Shown piece after piece: positions 41,328 to 57,792 of a DNA stretch of 64,000 nt. The stretch spans positions 20,013,548-20,077,547 of the forward strand of contig NC_034016.1 of the NCBI RefSeq assembly GCF_000346465.2. The letters are read 5' to 3'. The notes under the pieces are model-generated. The model did no database searches. It saw only the letters and a list, made by a program, of their open reading frames with translations, and was not told the DNA's origin. Source of the DNA: Prunus persica. Taxonomy: Eukaryota; Streptophyta; Magnoliopsida; Rosales; Rosaceae. The translations under genes were made by a program, and so were the position numbers. Every line of letters begins with the position of its first letter. Within the stretch, counting starts at the first letter, position 1.

Positions 41328-43360
41328 AAGTGTCTTTTTGCTTAGCAATGGTAGAAGACTAAGTGCCTAGTATGTGCTTAAGCAAATTCTGAGTCTTGGG
41401 CCTGAAAATATTATAAAGAAATATCTTATAGACTTCTAGTTTTTCACTAGGATCATCCTCTCTTAGCTCGTGTTTTAACCTTTAAAGAATTTTTCATGTC
41501 ATTTTATTTCAATTCAATCCTCTTTTTGTACATTTAGATATCTTTTTATTTCATTTCCTCACTGTATTCTAGTGGAAACTGAAAAAGTTGTCCTTAAATG
41601 TTTCTATTTGCACTGAAAACATTAAAACTAATACTTGTTTATGGTTAATTGATATTAGTTCATGTTTGATTGGAAACTTATTCTAAGTATTACATAGGAA
41701 GAATATAACAATTCTTGTATGTAATCAAAACAGAAACACTGCAAGGCCAATGCTTTGAACATAAAATAGAAAGAGTTTGATCATATAGGGGGTCACATCC
41801 TTTCCTGAAACACATGGAAGCTGCCAAACATGTTTATAATTTTATGTCACTTTTATTCTTTTTTTTAGTTATTATATTGTAATAATTTGAAGTATTTCTA
41901 AATTTCTTTTGGTTGGAAAAATGTAAAAGGGTGAAAATCCTACATACATGTAAGTTTTTGACAACCCATGATTTTAGTGCTAACTATGTACCTGGTTTTA
42001 GCATCAAATGAAGGCCTTATTCATTTAAGAAACTGAAATGCTTGTATATCTTGACAATGGTTTTTTTATACTGAAAACTCATTTTTTTTTTAAAAAAAAT
42101 AATTTTAAATACTGAAAGGCCTTAATTTTCCACTGAATTGGTTGGGTACATCGATGTGGAATGGAATCACATTTTGACAACCTCTCTCTCACTCTCTCTT
42201 TGATTTTGTAGTAGCGTTTTCCTCTATTTTCCCTTTATTTAATTGGTTGTGCTTTGTAACTCAATATTGCACTGTAGTCTTGTACGTTTCTTCAATGATA
42301 TATCAAATTGTCCATTTTTTTATAAACACTTTGTATTTATTTTAGAGTTTTGTTGTTTAGTGCAGGAGATGTTGTGTAATTGTTGAAGCTGCCATTGTGG
42401 TTTTTGTTGTAAAAATTTCATAGTTGGTTATTCAATTTAAGCTCTGCCTTTATGTATTTTTAATTGTAGTTGGTCAATTCACATTAATACTCTTTCAATA
42501 GTAAATAGAAACATTTGTATGATTTAGTGTTTTGATGTTTAAAGCAGTAAGTGGTGTATTTTTAAAGATTTGGGTTGGTTGATGAAATCTGAGGTTATGC
42601 AGAAATCTGTGATCTTGTGTTATGTTATGGACCAAAAGAGCTAGTTTGGATTTATATTTTGATCTGGATTTTTTATAATTAGACATTTCAATGAGCATGT
42701 CAAACTTGGTTTCATACAAATTGGAGTTAAATTGGATTTTTGGCAAATTTTTAAAGTAGTTGTTATGTTGCAGGAAGCAGAAAACTCTGTAGCTCAGTCT
42801 GTTTTGGATTTTGTTTTTGACATGCTTCCTTAACTTCGAATGCCATGAAATTTTTATGTGATGAAGTTTTATGTGTCTAGTTCTGATCTGGAAAGTTTCG
42901 CACTATTTCGACTCAAACTGGTTTTTTAGTGAATTTCCCAAGTTGAAGTGTTCCTGCCCAAATTGTTTAACAAAGTATTTATTTGGTCATATATGATTTA
43001 CTGAAAACTACTTCATACCCTTTTTGTTGAATTATCTTTTTGCTTATCAATGTTTGAAGACCAAATTGAAGTGCCTAGAAAATTAGGAATGTCGGGCTAT
43101 GTGCTTAAGCAGACTCTGTGTCTTGGGCTTGAAAATGTGATAAAGAAATATCTTCAAGACTTCTAGTTTTTCACTAGGATCATCCTCTGTTAGCTTGTGT
43201 TTTCACTTTTAAAGAATTTTTCATGTTATTTTATTTCAATTAAATCCTCTTTTTCTACATTTAGATCTCGTTTTATTTCAATTCTTCATTGTATTCTAGT
43301 GGAAACTGAAAAAAAAGTTGTTCAGTGTTTCTATTTGCATTGAAAACATTAAAAACCAGT
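41325..43360 (+). repeat. Diverged internal direct repeat inside the CACTA element
   Basis: The segment 41325-41635 recurs at 43025-43360. Shared blocks include TTTTCACTAGGATCATCCTC, CTGTATTCTAGTGGAAACTG and the preceding TGTGCTTAAGCA region. The second copy is preceded by a block (about 42978-43020, GATTTACTGAAAACTACTTC) that matches 40196-40240, so the order was shuffled. Many substitutions and small indels show that the duplication is old. Confidence 0.8.
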
Positions 43361-45660
43361 GAGTGATTGCCTTATTTGGGTTTGTGGTTCTCTTTATCTT
43401 ATAATGTGTTTAGAACAATATCATTTAGGAGTAACTTTACTGAGGTAATATCTTGTTTTTGCATGTCAAATTATTTGAGGAGGTGGAAGGATTTGGTTTG
43501 TGGTTTTGGACAGAGGACCATTTGAGGTAAGAACCTCTTCTTCTCATTACACTCAGTTCCATTTGTTTTCTTATTAACAGCTATAGTGGTTGTCAATGTC
43601 ATTGTGGTGTTGTTTGTTTAAAGATATTAAAATGACATATGTGTTTTGTATTGTGTTGAGAAGTTTTGCAACCCATGGTTAAGGTGTGGATTATACTTTG
43701 GATTTTATGATTTATGTTTTCTAATGGGTTTGTGCTATGCATGATATTAGTCTTTACATTGGTTTTTCATAATTGTTTTCCTTCTTCATTTGTGGTATTT
43801 GTTATTATCACAAAGGTATGCTTTAGACAGTTGATATTGAGAGGTATGAAAAATGAATTCAAATTTTATTAAGTTTGTTCAAATACCATTCTCAAACATT
43901 CTTAAATATTGATGAACAATGATCATTTTTTTTTTTTATGTAGATCCAAACTCTTTTTAATGGCTTATTTAGTTAAGATTGTGAATTTCAGCTTTTGGGC
44001 AAGATTTCTTGTAATTCTGTTGTCGAAAATTGTTTGTTTTTGGTCTATATATAGTTTTATATTTAAATTTTCTTGGTTTTGGCATCTTCTTGACCGTTGG
44101 CATTTCATTATTTTGTTTCTTTTGTAAAGGAAGATGATTGATGAGTTTGAGAAGATCAAGCGACAATTGGTAGAGTGTTTGGGAATTCCACGATATTAAA
44201 TCACAGACTCACAGTCCCTATCCACAGGTGTTAAAGATCATGACTACAAAACTTGGAATTACAAAAGGCAAATACATGCATCTTTTTTAGTCGAAACCCG
44301 GTCTTAGAGTGGGGAAATTATTACTACAAAACTTAGGTTTACCAAGGGCAAGAATATATGGAGCTTGGCCTCCAGTCCTTGAGTGAAGACTATTTTTGGA
44401 TATGTTATGTGTACTTGAATAACTAGTATGCTCTTGTGTACTTTTGAATGAGAGAAAATTTTATTCATGTCATTTTCTATTGATCTATTTACCTAAATTT
44501 ATTGTTTTCCAAAATTACAATATGTTAATGAAAAAAAGGTTAATATTATCACAAAACAGAATATAAATTAAATAATTAAAAACACTTAATATACAAATTT
44601 TAGCGACCAACTCAGTAAGCTTTAGCGACGAAATCAGGTAGTCACTGAAACCTATCGGCGACGAACAACCTATTTGGTTGCCCAATCATTCCTCAGTTCG
44701 CGGCAAATTTTGGTATTTTCGCGGGAACCCATCTTTTTAGGTGACCAACTCTTACTGTAAAGGCGACGAAACAAATTGGTCGCGTAAAGGTTTTGGCGAC
44801 GAAAATTTGTTTTCGTCGCCTTTTGTCTCCAGGTACTTTCAGCCACGAGCCTTAGGCGACGAAATTGGCGACGAAATAATTTCGTCGCTAAAGGGTTTTG
44901 GCGACGAAATAATAGCTTTTAGCGACCAAACGTGGTGGTCGCCAAAAGGGTTTTTCCTTGTAGTGGATGGATGCTCCTACATCACAAGTCAATCCTGCCT
45001 TTTTCAATACACAACATAAAACGATTCATTCATAATTTGTGATGCTAAACTGCATACAAATAAAACCTCCATATTATTCACTACCCAATAAATCATCACT
45101 ATCCTTTGATTTTTCAATTAATGTAAACTTTTGGAATGAATTGTTGATGTATATACATCATTTCAAAATATACTTCGGAATGAATTCGATCAAAAGGTTA
45201 ACGCCCTTCTTTTCTTTTCATTTGCTCAGAGTTGCTCTTCTTTTTTTATTCGTGGGTAGTCATTTGTTTATCAATGATTCTTTTGGATGTTATTTGTTTG
45301 TTTATCTTCTATATATATAAAGCAAAAGAAAAAGAATTGTAAAACATTTAATACTCAAAAAAATGTCATTGGTTAATGCAAACATTAAAAATTGAAATTA
45401 TTAATTAAATAAGGATAATATGGTAAATTCACACATTTTCACATAAATTTTTTTTAAAATGAAAAATCAGATAATAAATCCTATTTTTATGGAACACAAC
45501 TACCCATTATCTTTTTTAATTCTAAAATAAATTTAAAATATAATTACAAATAAATAAATAATAATAAAATACAATTACAAATTAAAGTAAATACAAAAAA
45601 AAAAAATACATTCAACTAAGAAGTTGGCGGGAAAAAAAAATATAAAATAAAAAAGGTAAA

Positions 45661-45700
45661 ATCGGCCTAGGCGCTAGGCGCCCGCCTAGGCGGCCTGGTT
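45661..45700. repeat. CCTAGGCG-type palindromic repeat
   Basis: GGCCTAGGCGCTAGGCGCCC followed by GCCTAGGCGGCC forms overlapping palindromes in otherwise AT-rich sequence. It is related to 27105-27240. Confidence 0.55.
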
Positions 45701-46270
45701 TTTTGTTTTTGTTTTTCCCTGACTTTAAAGAAAACACGCTGCCTCCTCTGAGTTGGGTACTTCTCTCTCTCACGAGTCACGACAGACCACCACCACCAGG
45801 GCTCCACCCGCGACGACCACCACAAGGCTGCGACCAGCGACCCCCGAACCCCGTAAAGAATTTGGGTTGTCCTCTTCGGCCGAAACAAGTGCATTTGCTG
45901 ATGTGGTGGGCAAGCTTGTCTTAAAGTAAAACAAAGTGTGAAGAATCAAGACTGGTTTAAGTTGTGTTTTTACGATCATTTCAGTTTTAATTCCAAATTC
46001 CATTTTTCAATTGAGATTGTTTACAGTAAATCTCCTAACCTCATAGAATAAGAAACTTATTTCAAAAGAATTTCTTTACCAGCCTGAGAAAGAAACTATT
46101 CTTTCCAAGTTTCCAACCATTAAGACGATGCTAACAGACCGAAATAATTCCTTCTTACCCCTACCAGCCAAAGTAGGCAGAAATAAATAAAAAAGGCATC
46201 TATGTCTATATCTATAATTTCCTAAAAAAGTATCTATAGAAATTATGAAAAAATAAATAAATTATATATC

Positions 46271-46280
46271 TATTTAAAGG
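46271..46280 (+). promoter_or_regulatory. TATA-like element of tandem copy A
   Basis: TATTTAAAGG is followed by GCACAGGCACAGGCATCAAA. The equivalent position in copy B reads TTTATAAAGG with the same downstream sequence. Confidence 0.45.
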
Positions 46281-46362
46281 CACAGGCACAGGCATCAAAC
46301 CCTGAAAAAGATTTGTCTTCTCTTCTCTCCACCCATCACTCGCTCGTTCCAAGAAAGAAAGA

Positions 46363-48125
46363 ATGATTGACGAGTCGATGCGAGTCATTTTAGAGATTAT
46401 CGACGCTGTGATGAAAAAAAGGGATGCTGTGTCTGGCGCGATTGATACTGTATGCATGCGTTTCTCTCTCTCTCGCTTTCCTTTTTTTTTTCAGTAAACT
46501 TAATAAGTATGATTGTTGTTGGTTTTTTTAATGAAAAAAATTATATCCAATTTGCCATTCAGTTACCTCCCCTTATGTCAAATCTCAAGATAGAGAAGAA
46601 AACGGACGACCCTCCTGGACGGCAGCAGGAGGAGGAGGAGGGAGAGCAGGATTCGAGTGAGTAAAAATCCTCACTCATTTAGTTTGGCCTCTATTCTTGT
46701 AAGTTTTAACGTGTCCTCATGTATGATATGATTTTCCCCTCTTTCCCATTCTGCAGGTATGCCGAGTCTGTTCTTGGTTTTCTTAATGAAACTACCGTAG
46801 ATTTTGTGAAGGAAGCATGCGACACGGAGGAGGATCGTCATAGGGCTATGAGGTCCATCTGCAGATTGTTTGCAAGTCTTCAATCGGTAAGATCCGGACC
46901 TAACTAAACTTGTCACTTGTCTCTATACAAAGTTGGGTATGTTTTTTGCTCTTTTTACTTATTTATTTATTATGCATCTAGTTTAGATGTTGGTACAACC
47001 ATTCGTGATAAGGTAATAACCAGTGTGATTCCCAGTTTTCCTCCTCTTCTTTTCAAGATTTGGCACTTCAGTTGTTTTTGTGAGGTCTATGATTTGCATA
47101 TTAACCACATACAAAAGCCTTTTCTCTGCTCTGGAAACATCCGGGTTCTTTGATCGAGTAAAACAAAGTGATTCTAATTCGATATATAGGGGGATTTTTA
47201 ATTCCAGGAGTCAAAGCATGATGTGGTGGTCATCTATGTAATCAAGTGGATAAGCCGATGTTGAGATGCATGCCTTTACTTTTTGTTTGTTTGTAAACGT
47301 TGTAATTTCACTTTGGAACTAAATTTTGCATCTATGATTGTTGTAGGGGGCTCCTCGTAATCGCGAGGAATACGAGGCATCCATCCCTGATAATCCTGAC
47401 GACTGGACACAAGGGTTGAGTAAATAATAACCATGTATTTGATAAACGTTATTAGCTTGTTTGTAAATATTGTTGCAATCACCTTCTTTGGGTTCTTGAT
47501 TGTTGTTCGACGCTTGCGTTGTTTTCGCTCGCAGGGCTCCTTATTATTCATATTATTAGACACACACAACACAATGCAGTCTAGGTCTTGCTCTGGAAAT
47601 ATCAGCTTATGTTGGTCATCTTTAAGAATGTTATTCTAATGTGATATGTGGAGGGATTGCTTATGGAGTCAAAAAAATTGCTATAGTTTGTACTGAAACA
47701 GTTTTGTACTGGATTTTTGCAGATGTGGGAGTATATGTACCGAAAGGAACAGGAGGATATGAGGAATTTCGCAGAGCAGGTGAGGAAGTAAAATTTGGTC
47801 AGATGTATTTCCCAAAGTGATTCATGTTATATATATATATATATATATAGGTGGATTGATTGTTCCAAGAGTCAGATGAATATGGTGATCTATCTATATA
47901 TGTAAAATCGAGTTGATATGTCAATGTTTGGGTTGGGATGCAGGCTACAATAGCTTCTTTGGAAATGTTGTAATTCACTTTTCATCTTTGATTGTTGTTG
48001 TATGACAGTTGGCTTTGCAGAAGCAGAAGCGGATACAGAAGCGATTGGACAAAAAATTTCGACGAAGACGGAAAATTGCTAAGAAGACAAGTAAAAGAGA
48101 GAGAGAGAGAGAGCTCAAGTTCTGA
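46363..48125 (+). CDS. Tandem unknown gene, copy A (exon 4 donor lost)
   Basis: By alignment with copy B the exons are 46363-46449, 46563-46660, 46757-46886, 47347-47415, 47723-47779 and 48009-48125, all open. The protein begins MIDESMRVILEIIDAVMKK, has an acidic run (QQEEEEGEQDSSE), a conserved middle (YAES...ACDTEEDRHRAMRSICRL) and a basic end (RRRRKIAKKTSKRER). No domain is recognised. After exon 4, copy B reads GAG|GTGAGG but copy A reads GGG|TTGAGT, so the normal donor is gone. Read-through would stop at 47425-47427, giving about 131 aa without the basic tail. Nearby alternative donors (47415 or 47419) shift the frame. It is either a truncated gene or a young pseudogene. Confidence 0.6.
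47416..47417 (+). other. Mutated splice donor (GT to TT) in copy A
   Basis: Aligned with copy B position 50268-50269 (GT), copy A has TT. The flanking sequence on both sides is well conserved (ACACAAG before, AAATAATAACCATGTATTTG after), so the alignment is secure. Confidence 0.75.
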
Positions 48126-49207
48126 ATAAAGTAATTAATTCCGACTCGGAGAAAAGAATTGGTTTCCCATTCCATCTATTCTAGATATGTTTTTTGGTTT
48201 ACTTTAATTAGTAAGGGTTGGTGTGTGTGAAAAGAGGAAAACCCTCTCAACTCCTTTATATGTATCAAGAGAGGAAAACCCTCTTAACTCCAAAATATCT
48301 GAGAACCACAAAACCAAAGTTTTAGACCTATGAGTTCATATTGTCTCTATTATTCTCTTCTCTCATCTTGCATAAAATCCAACACCACAAAACCAAAGTC
48401 AGCATTGGAATTGGCATAAGAATTTTACAAAAGAGAAACATAAGAGAAAATACTCAAATCTCAGTTTCACATGGACTGACACAAACAGTCGCACTTTGCC
48501 TCTAAGCCTTCATTATTTCTTCTCCCGTGGAACTGCAAGGCCGTTCAAAAAATGTGTTTTTTTCTTTTTCTTTTCATTTGCTCAGAATTGCTCTTCTTTT
48601 TTTATTCGTGGGTAATCATTTGTTTATCAATAATTCTTTTGGATGTTATTTGTTTGTTTATCTTAAAATAAAACAAATCAAGACAGGTTTAAATTGTGTT
48701 TTTACAATGACTTCAGTTTTAATTCCAAATTCAAATTTTCAATTGAGATTGTTTACAATAAATCTCATAAAAGACCGAAATAATTCTTTCTTACCAGAAA
48801 ATACCTATATCTATATATATATATAGAGCAAAAGGCAGGAAAAGGTGAAACATTCAAAATACTATAAAATACCTTTAGTTAATTCAAACATTAAGAATTG
48901 AAATTATTAATTAAATGAGAGAATAATATGGTAAATTCACATTTTTATATATTAAAAAAATTAAAATTAAAAACAAAAATCAGATAATAGGTCTTATTTT
49001 TATGGAACATAACTATCCATATTATCTTTTCTTAATTCTAAAAATAAAATAAAAAAATAAAAAAAATACCAAATAGCACATAAAAATGACTAAAGAGTCG
49101 CTGCGAGAGTCTTTATAAAGGCACAGACACAGGCATCAAACCCTGAAAAAGATTTGTCTTCTCTTCTCTCAACCCATCGCTCCCTCGCCCGTTCCAAGGA
49201 AGAAACA
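48126..49207. other. Intergenic segment between tandem copies A and B
   Basis: It carries duplicated flank blocks shared with the copy-A upstream region (see 44969-46362). The copy-B TATA element lies at its right end. No additional coding region is seen. Confidence 0.6.
49111..49120 (+). promoter_or_regulatory. TATA box of tandem copy B
   Basis: CTTTATAAAG lies about 95 bases upstream of the ATG. The following leader (GCACAGACACAGGCATCAAA then CCCTGAAAAAGATTTGTC) is conserved with copy A and partly with the 38580 fragment. Confidence 0.5.
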
Positions 49208-51185
49208 ATGAGTAAAGAGAGGCTGCGAGTCGTTTTAGAGATAATTGAGACTGTGATGAAAAAAAGCGATGCTCTGTCTGGCGCAACTGATACTGTATGC
49301 ATGCGTTTCTCTCTCTCTCTTTCCTTTTTTCGGTAAGCTTAAAAGTATGATTGTTGTTGGTCTTTTTAATAATAAAAATTCTATCCAATTTGCCATTCAG
49401 TTACCTCCCCTTATGTCAAATCTCAAGATAGAGAAGAAAACAGACGACCCTTCTGGACGGCAGCAGGAGGAGGAGGAGGAGGAGGAGGAAGAGCAGGATT
49501 CGAGCGAGTAAAAATCCTCACTCATTTAGTTTGGCCTCTATTCTTGTAAGTTTTAACGTGTCCTCATGTATGATATGATTTTCCCCTCTTTCCCATTCTG
49601 CAGGTACGCCGAGTCTCTTCTTGATTTTCTCCATGAACCTACTGTAGATTTTGTGAACAAAGCATGCGACACGGAGGAGGAGCGTCATAGGGCTATGAAG
49701 TCCATCTGCAGATTGGTTGCAAGTCTTGAATCGGTAAGATCCTGACCTAACTAAACTTGGCACATGTCTCTATACAAGTTGGATATGTCTTTTCCTTTTT
49801 TCTGCTCTTTTTATTTATTTATTTATTTATTATGCTGCTAGTTTAGATGTTGGTACAACCATTCCTGATAAGGTGATAACCAGTATGATTCCCATCGTCT
49901 TCTTTTCAAGATTTGGCACTTCAGTTGTTTTTGTGAGGTCTATTATTTGCATATTAAGCACATACAAAAGCTTTTTCTCTGCTCTGGAAACATCTGGGTT
50001 CGTTGATAGAGTAAAACAAAGTGATTCTAATTCGATGTATAGGGGATTTTTAATTCGAGGAGTCAAAGCATGATGTGGTGGTCATCTATGTAATCAAATA
50101 GATAAGCCGATGTCGAGATGCATGCCTTCACTTCTTGTTTGTTTGTAAACGTTGTAATATCACTTTGGAATTAAATTTTGCATCTATGATTGTTGTAGGA
50201 AGCTGCTCGTGATCTTGAGGAATTCGAGGCATCCATCCCTGAGAATCCTCAAGAATGGACACAAGAGGTGAGGAAATAATAACCATGTATTTGGTATACT
50301 TTATTAGCTTCTTGTTTGTAAATATTGTTGCAATCACCTTCTTTGAGTTCTTGATTGTTGTTGGTTGACTATGAGCCTGATATGGTAAAATAGTAAGTAA
50401 TTCCCCATTTTGTTTGGTCTTGGTGTGTATATTTAGCACCTTAATTGCAATTCAGATGTCTACTATTCGTATATCTGTTTGATGAATCGTGTCATGGAAA
50501 CATACATCTAGTTTCACTGGTCATCCATGTCATCCAGTAAATATGCTGCCAATGTTAAGAGGCATTAATTCAATATCTTGTTTGCAAATTTTATAATCAG
50601 ACCGGAGTTTGAATATCTGATTGTTGTTGGAGAGCTTTCAACGCTTGCATTGTTTTCTCTCGCAGGGCTCCTTATTATTCATATTATTAGACACACACAA
50701 CACAAGGTCGTCTAGGTCTTGCTCTGGAGATATCAGCTTCTGTTGGTCATCTTTAAGAATGTTATTCTAATGTGATATGCGGAGGGATTGTTTATGGAGT
50801 CAAAAAATTGCTATAGTTTGTACTGAAACAGTTTTGTACTGGATTTTTGCAGATGTGGGAGTATATGTATGAAAAGGAAAAGGAGGAGGTGAGGAATTTC
50901 GAAGAGCAGCAGGTGAGGAACTAAAATTTGGTCAAACGTATTATCCAAAGTGATTCATGTTTGATATCTATATATAAATCAAGTTGATATGTCAATGTTT
51001 GGGTTGGGATGCATGCCACAATAGCTTCTTTGGAAATGTTGTAACTCACTTTTCATCTTTGACAGTTGGCTTTGGAGAAGAAGAAGCGGATACAAAAGCG
51101 ATTGGATAAAACATATCGAAGAAGACGGAAAATTGCGAAGAAGACAAGTAAAAGAGAGAGAGAGTGCTCAAGTGGCTTGGCTTGA
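49208..51185 (+). CDS. Tandem unknown gene, copy B (intact, 190 aa)
   Basis: Six exons, all with GT-AG introns and compatible phases: 49208-49294, 49401-49507, 49604-49733, 50199-50267, 50853-50912 and 51066-51185. The 190-aa product starts MSKERLRVVLEIIETVMKK. It has a nine-residue glutamate run coded by a GAG repeat (about 51-60) and a charged, probably helical middle (SLLDFLHEPTVDFVNKACDT; RHRAMKSICRLVASLES). The WEYMYEKEKEEVRNFEEQ segment suggests a coiled coil, and the basic tail (KKKRIQKRLDK ... RRRRKIAKKTSKRER) looks like a nuclear or nucleolar signal. I do not recognise a family. Retention of frame in all six exons, with a conserved promoter-like leader, argues for a real gene. Function is unknown. 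Confidence 0.75.
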
Positions 51186-53244
51186 ATATGTCTACTGTTT
51201 TTCATGTTCTTAATTAATTAATTAATGCCGACTCAGAGAAAGGAATTGGTTTCCCATTTCATCTATTCTATGTTTTTTGGTTGCATTTTTAATTAATAAT
51301 GCTGGGTCGTTGTTTTTGCATTTGTGGGTAATTATTTTATTATAGCTCCCTTTTTCAATACAACAATTTTGAGATGAGATAGCTCACTGTCTTCTAGCAT
51401 TTGTTTATCAATGATTCTTTTGGATGTTATTTGTTTGTTTATGTTAAAGTGAGTTGTTGTGACGAAAAAAACAGAGAGAAAAAATACGGAGTGTGAAGAA
51501 TTGTTACTACCAGAAGTGTAATTGAGGAGCTGTATGAGTTTGGTGTTGTACGATAGAGTGTACTATAGTGTATCAGTGGTATTTTTGAGTAGGAAAAAAC
51601 TTACTTACAAAGCATGACTAGAGCTTTGTTTTTTGGGTCAATAACTTGACAAGAGCTTATAATAATTCACTATTTTGCTTTTAGTAACGAATAATATCCA
51701 TTGCCAAATCACCCTTACTACTGTGGTATCACTCACCTTTGCCTATAACATTACCTATATATATTTGTAACATTAGTTTTATAATAACCACTACGGTTTA
51801 TGCTGCACTAATCATTTTCTGACTTACAATATCACAAAAATCAATAGTGATGATGCTACTTCTAGTTATAGGCATCTGTTGTCCTATGAGCGATGTTGTT
51901 TTAACTTTTGAACTTTAGTTGTTTGTGCAAAATTAAGGTTGTTATGAATAATATCATGATGTTCATGTCTAATATTTCTAATATTTTTCATGTCCTGAAT
52001 AAATAAATTAATGCTGACTCGGATCGGAAAAGGAATTGGTTTCCCATTCCATCTATTCTAGATATGTTTTATTTTTTATGAAAATAAAGAAAGCAAAGAG
52101 CAACATTTTGCCCATTACACAATGCTTGGATACCCTTCCTTCCTCGTTCTCATACGTAAAGAGTCTTGGTTCACGCTGCAATGGTTTTTTTTTTAATCAT
52201 GCTCATGCATGCATGACATATCAGAAGTTATTAATTCATCAATCTTCAGCACACCCACCCACCTGACTGGTTTGCATTGCAATTTGCATACACGTCCTAG
52301 TCATCTCATCTGCAGCAAATTTTAGACCACGTGAATCATGTTGATGAAGGCCAGGCCTTCCTACCTCAGACGCCTTGCTGATATTTCAAAATCAAATCTC
52401 AATACAGTTTGTTCTGTTGAGGAAAGGAGTATGCTTCATCATTTGGCTGGGTGTTGGGTAAGAGATTCCGGGGGGTTTGGAACAACTTTTGCCACATAAG
52501 CATTTAACATATCTAGTAACGGATAGTTCATGTATGAATTTGAAAATATGTCTAGTTTGGAGGGTTCTTTTGTAGTTGACCCTTAATTATATTGTAGTTC
52601 AGAACTTTTTAGTTGATTGGTAATTAACAAATCAGAAAACTATATTCTAACCCAAAAATAATTAACTTAAGACGGGGTCACACATGTTTTGTATTTTGTT
52701 GGCTCGAGCATGTGTGAAAAATCTCATAAGCATGACGTAAACTGAATTTGATCAAATGGTTTCTAAGCTACAACAAACAGAAAATAAAATAAAAAGAAAT
52801 ACAGAGTGGACAAATTGTATTTTTGCTGTCATTATTTAATACAGTGAATGGCACATGTATACAGTGAATGAATTTGAGCGTCTTCTGTACAGTATTTTGG
52901 TAGAATGACAACAAAGAAGAAGAAGAAAATTACATTACAGCGTTAGTGGTAAATGAATTGATATTTACTCTGGAGTTTTTCTTTATCTTTCAAGACAGAA
53001 AAACTTACAGGACGCTCAGTGAGAATTAGTGGCTTCAAAATCAGTGCCTTTCTTCAGGCCTTAGAGCCTGAGTTTGCTTTTCAATCAAACCTCAAAGCTC
53101 CAGCCTATATAGCCAACGAAAAAATACAGGCGCAGAAGGCAGCATCTGTTAAGGACCCATGGGTAGAACTTGACCCTACTTTCGGCTTCAAATTCAAAAT
53201 ACAATTGGGAACAAGCTCCTAGTCCATCTGACGGATTGGCAAGG
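51186..53244. other. Intergenic region between copy B and NDR kinase gene
   Basis: A partial third copy of the flank block (about 51395-51450, ATTTGTTTATCAATGATTCT) marks the right edge of the duplicated zone. The remainder shows no gene, RNA gene or clear transposon. Confidence 0.55.
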
Positions 53245-57306
<4,062 letters not shown>

Positions 57307-57757
57307 CTCCCTCCTCACAATGCAGAGCCCAATGTGACCAGATAGCACCACACCATGCCCAAAGCCGCAATGTATTTCTTCAATCGCAAGCCATCTGTAT
57401 TTTTGCTAGCGATTATCACAATTCACAAAGAACGCAATACATTGCCTGTAAATCAAGCATTGCAGGAATGAAACATTGGAAGCAAAAAATTTCAAAATCG
57501 ATCACAATTGACAATGACAATGGCGAGCGAAAGAAAATGAAGAATGTGGAAAGATTCTTGGGAACAAGACAGATGGGGCTGAGAATTCGGGTTACCGCGT
57601 AAAATTAGCGACAGGCAGAAAAAGAAAAGAGAATGTGATCCGCGAAACCCTAAAGATAGTCCGCCATTTTCGCTGGAGCTTGAAATGCTTGGGCATTCGG
57701 GTCCGGAGCTTCAGAGAAACTCCGACGACTCTCTTTGCTTTGTTTTGTTATCCACGT

Positions 57758-57792
<35 letters not shown>

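Larger units (their letters stand above)
39286..44965. mobile_element. CACTA (En/Spm) DNA transposon, non-autonomous
   Basis: Both ends carry the inverted repeat CACTACAAGGAAAAACC (39286-39302 and its complement at 44949-44965). A 3-bp direct repeat GAT flanks them (39283-39285 and 44966-44968), as this superfamily produces. Subterminal regions (39300-39670 and 44600-44960) are packed with GCGACGAAA and GCGACCAA motifs in both orientations. No transposase was recognised in 5.7 kb. The interior holds exon-like GC-richer blocks near 39720-40130, a captured translocator fragment (40985-41327), and an internal direct duplication. A short frame ending at 44200 may be a remnant of an element gene. 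Confidence 0.93.
44969..46362. other. 5' flank of tandem gene copy A
   Basis: Blocks at about 45205-45305, 45340-45510 and 45905-46020 are repeated upstream of copy B (48560-48665, 48826-49030 and 48660-48770), but in a different order. A GC-rich CCTAGGCG-type repeat occupies 45661-45700 and is absent from the copy-B flank. No separate gene is supported. Confidence 0.65.

Noticed and set aside
42157..42200. CRISPR array or other prokaryotic repeat structure
   Set aside because: Repeats here and elsewhere are simple CT runs. There is no spacer-repeat pattern, and the window is plant nuclear DNA.
45667..45924. Pro/Arg-rich ORFs on both strands
   Set aside because: They arise from the GC-rich CCTAGGCG repeat and adjacent leader-like sequence, with no conserved domain.
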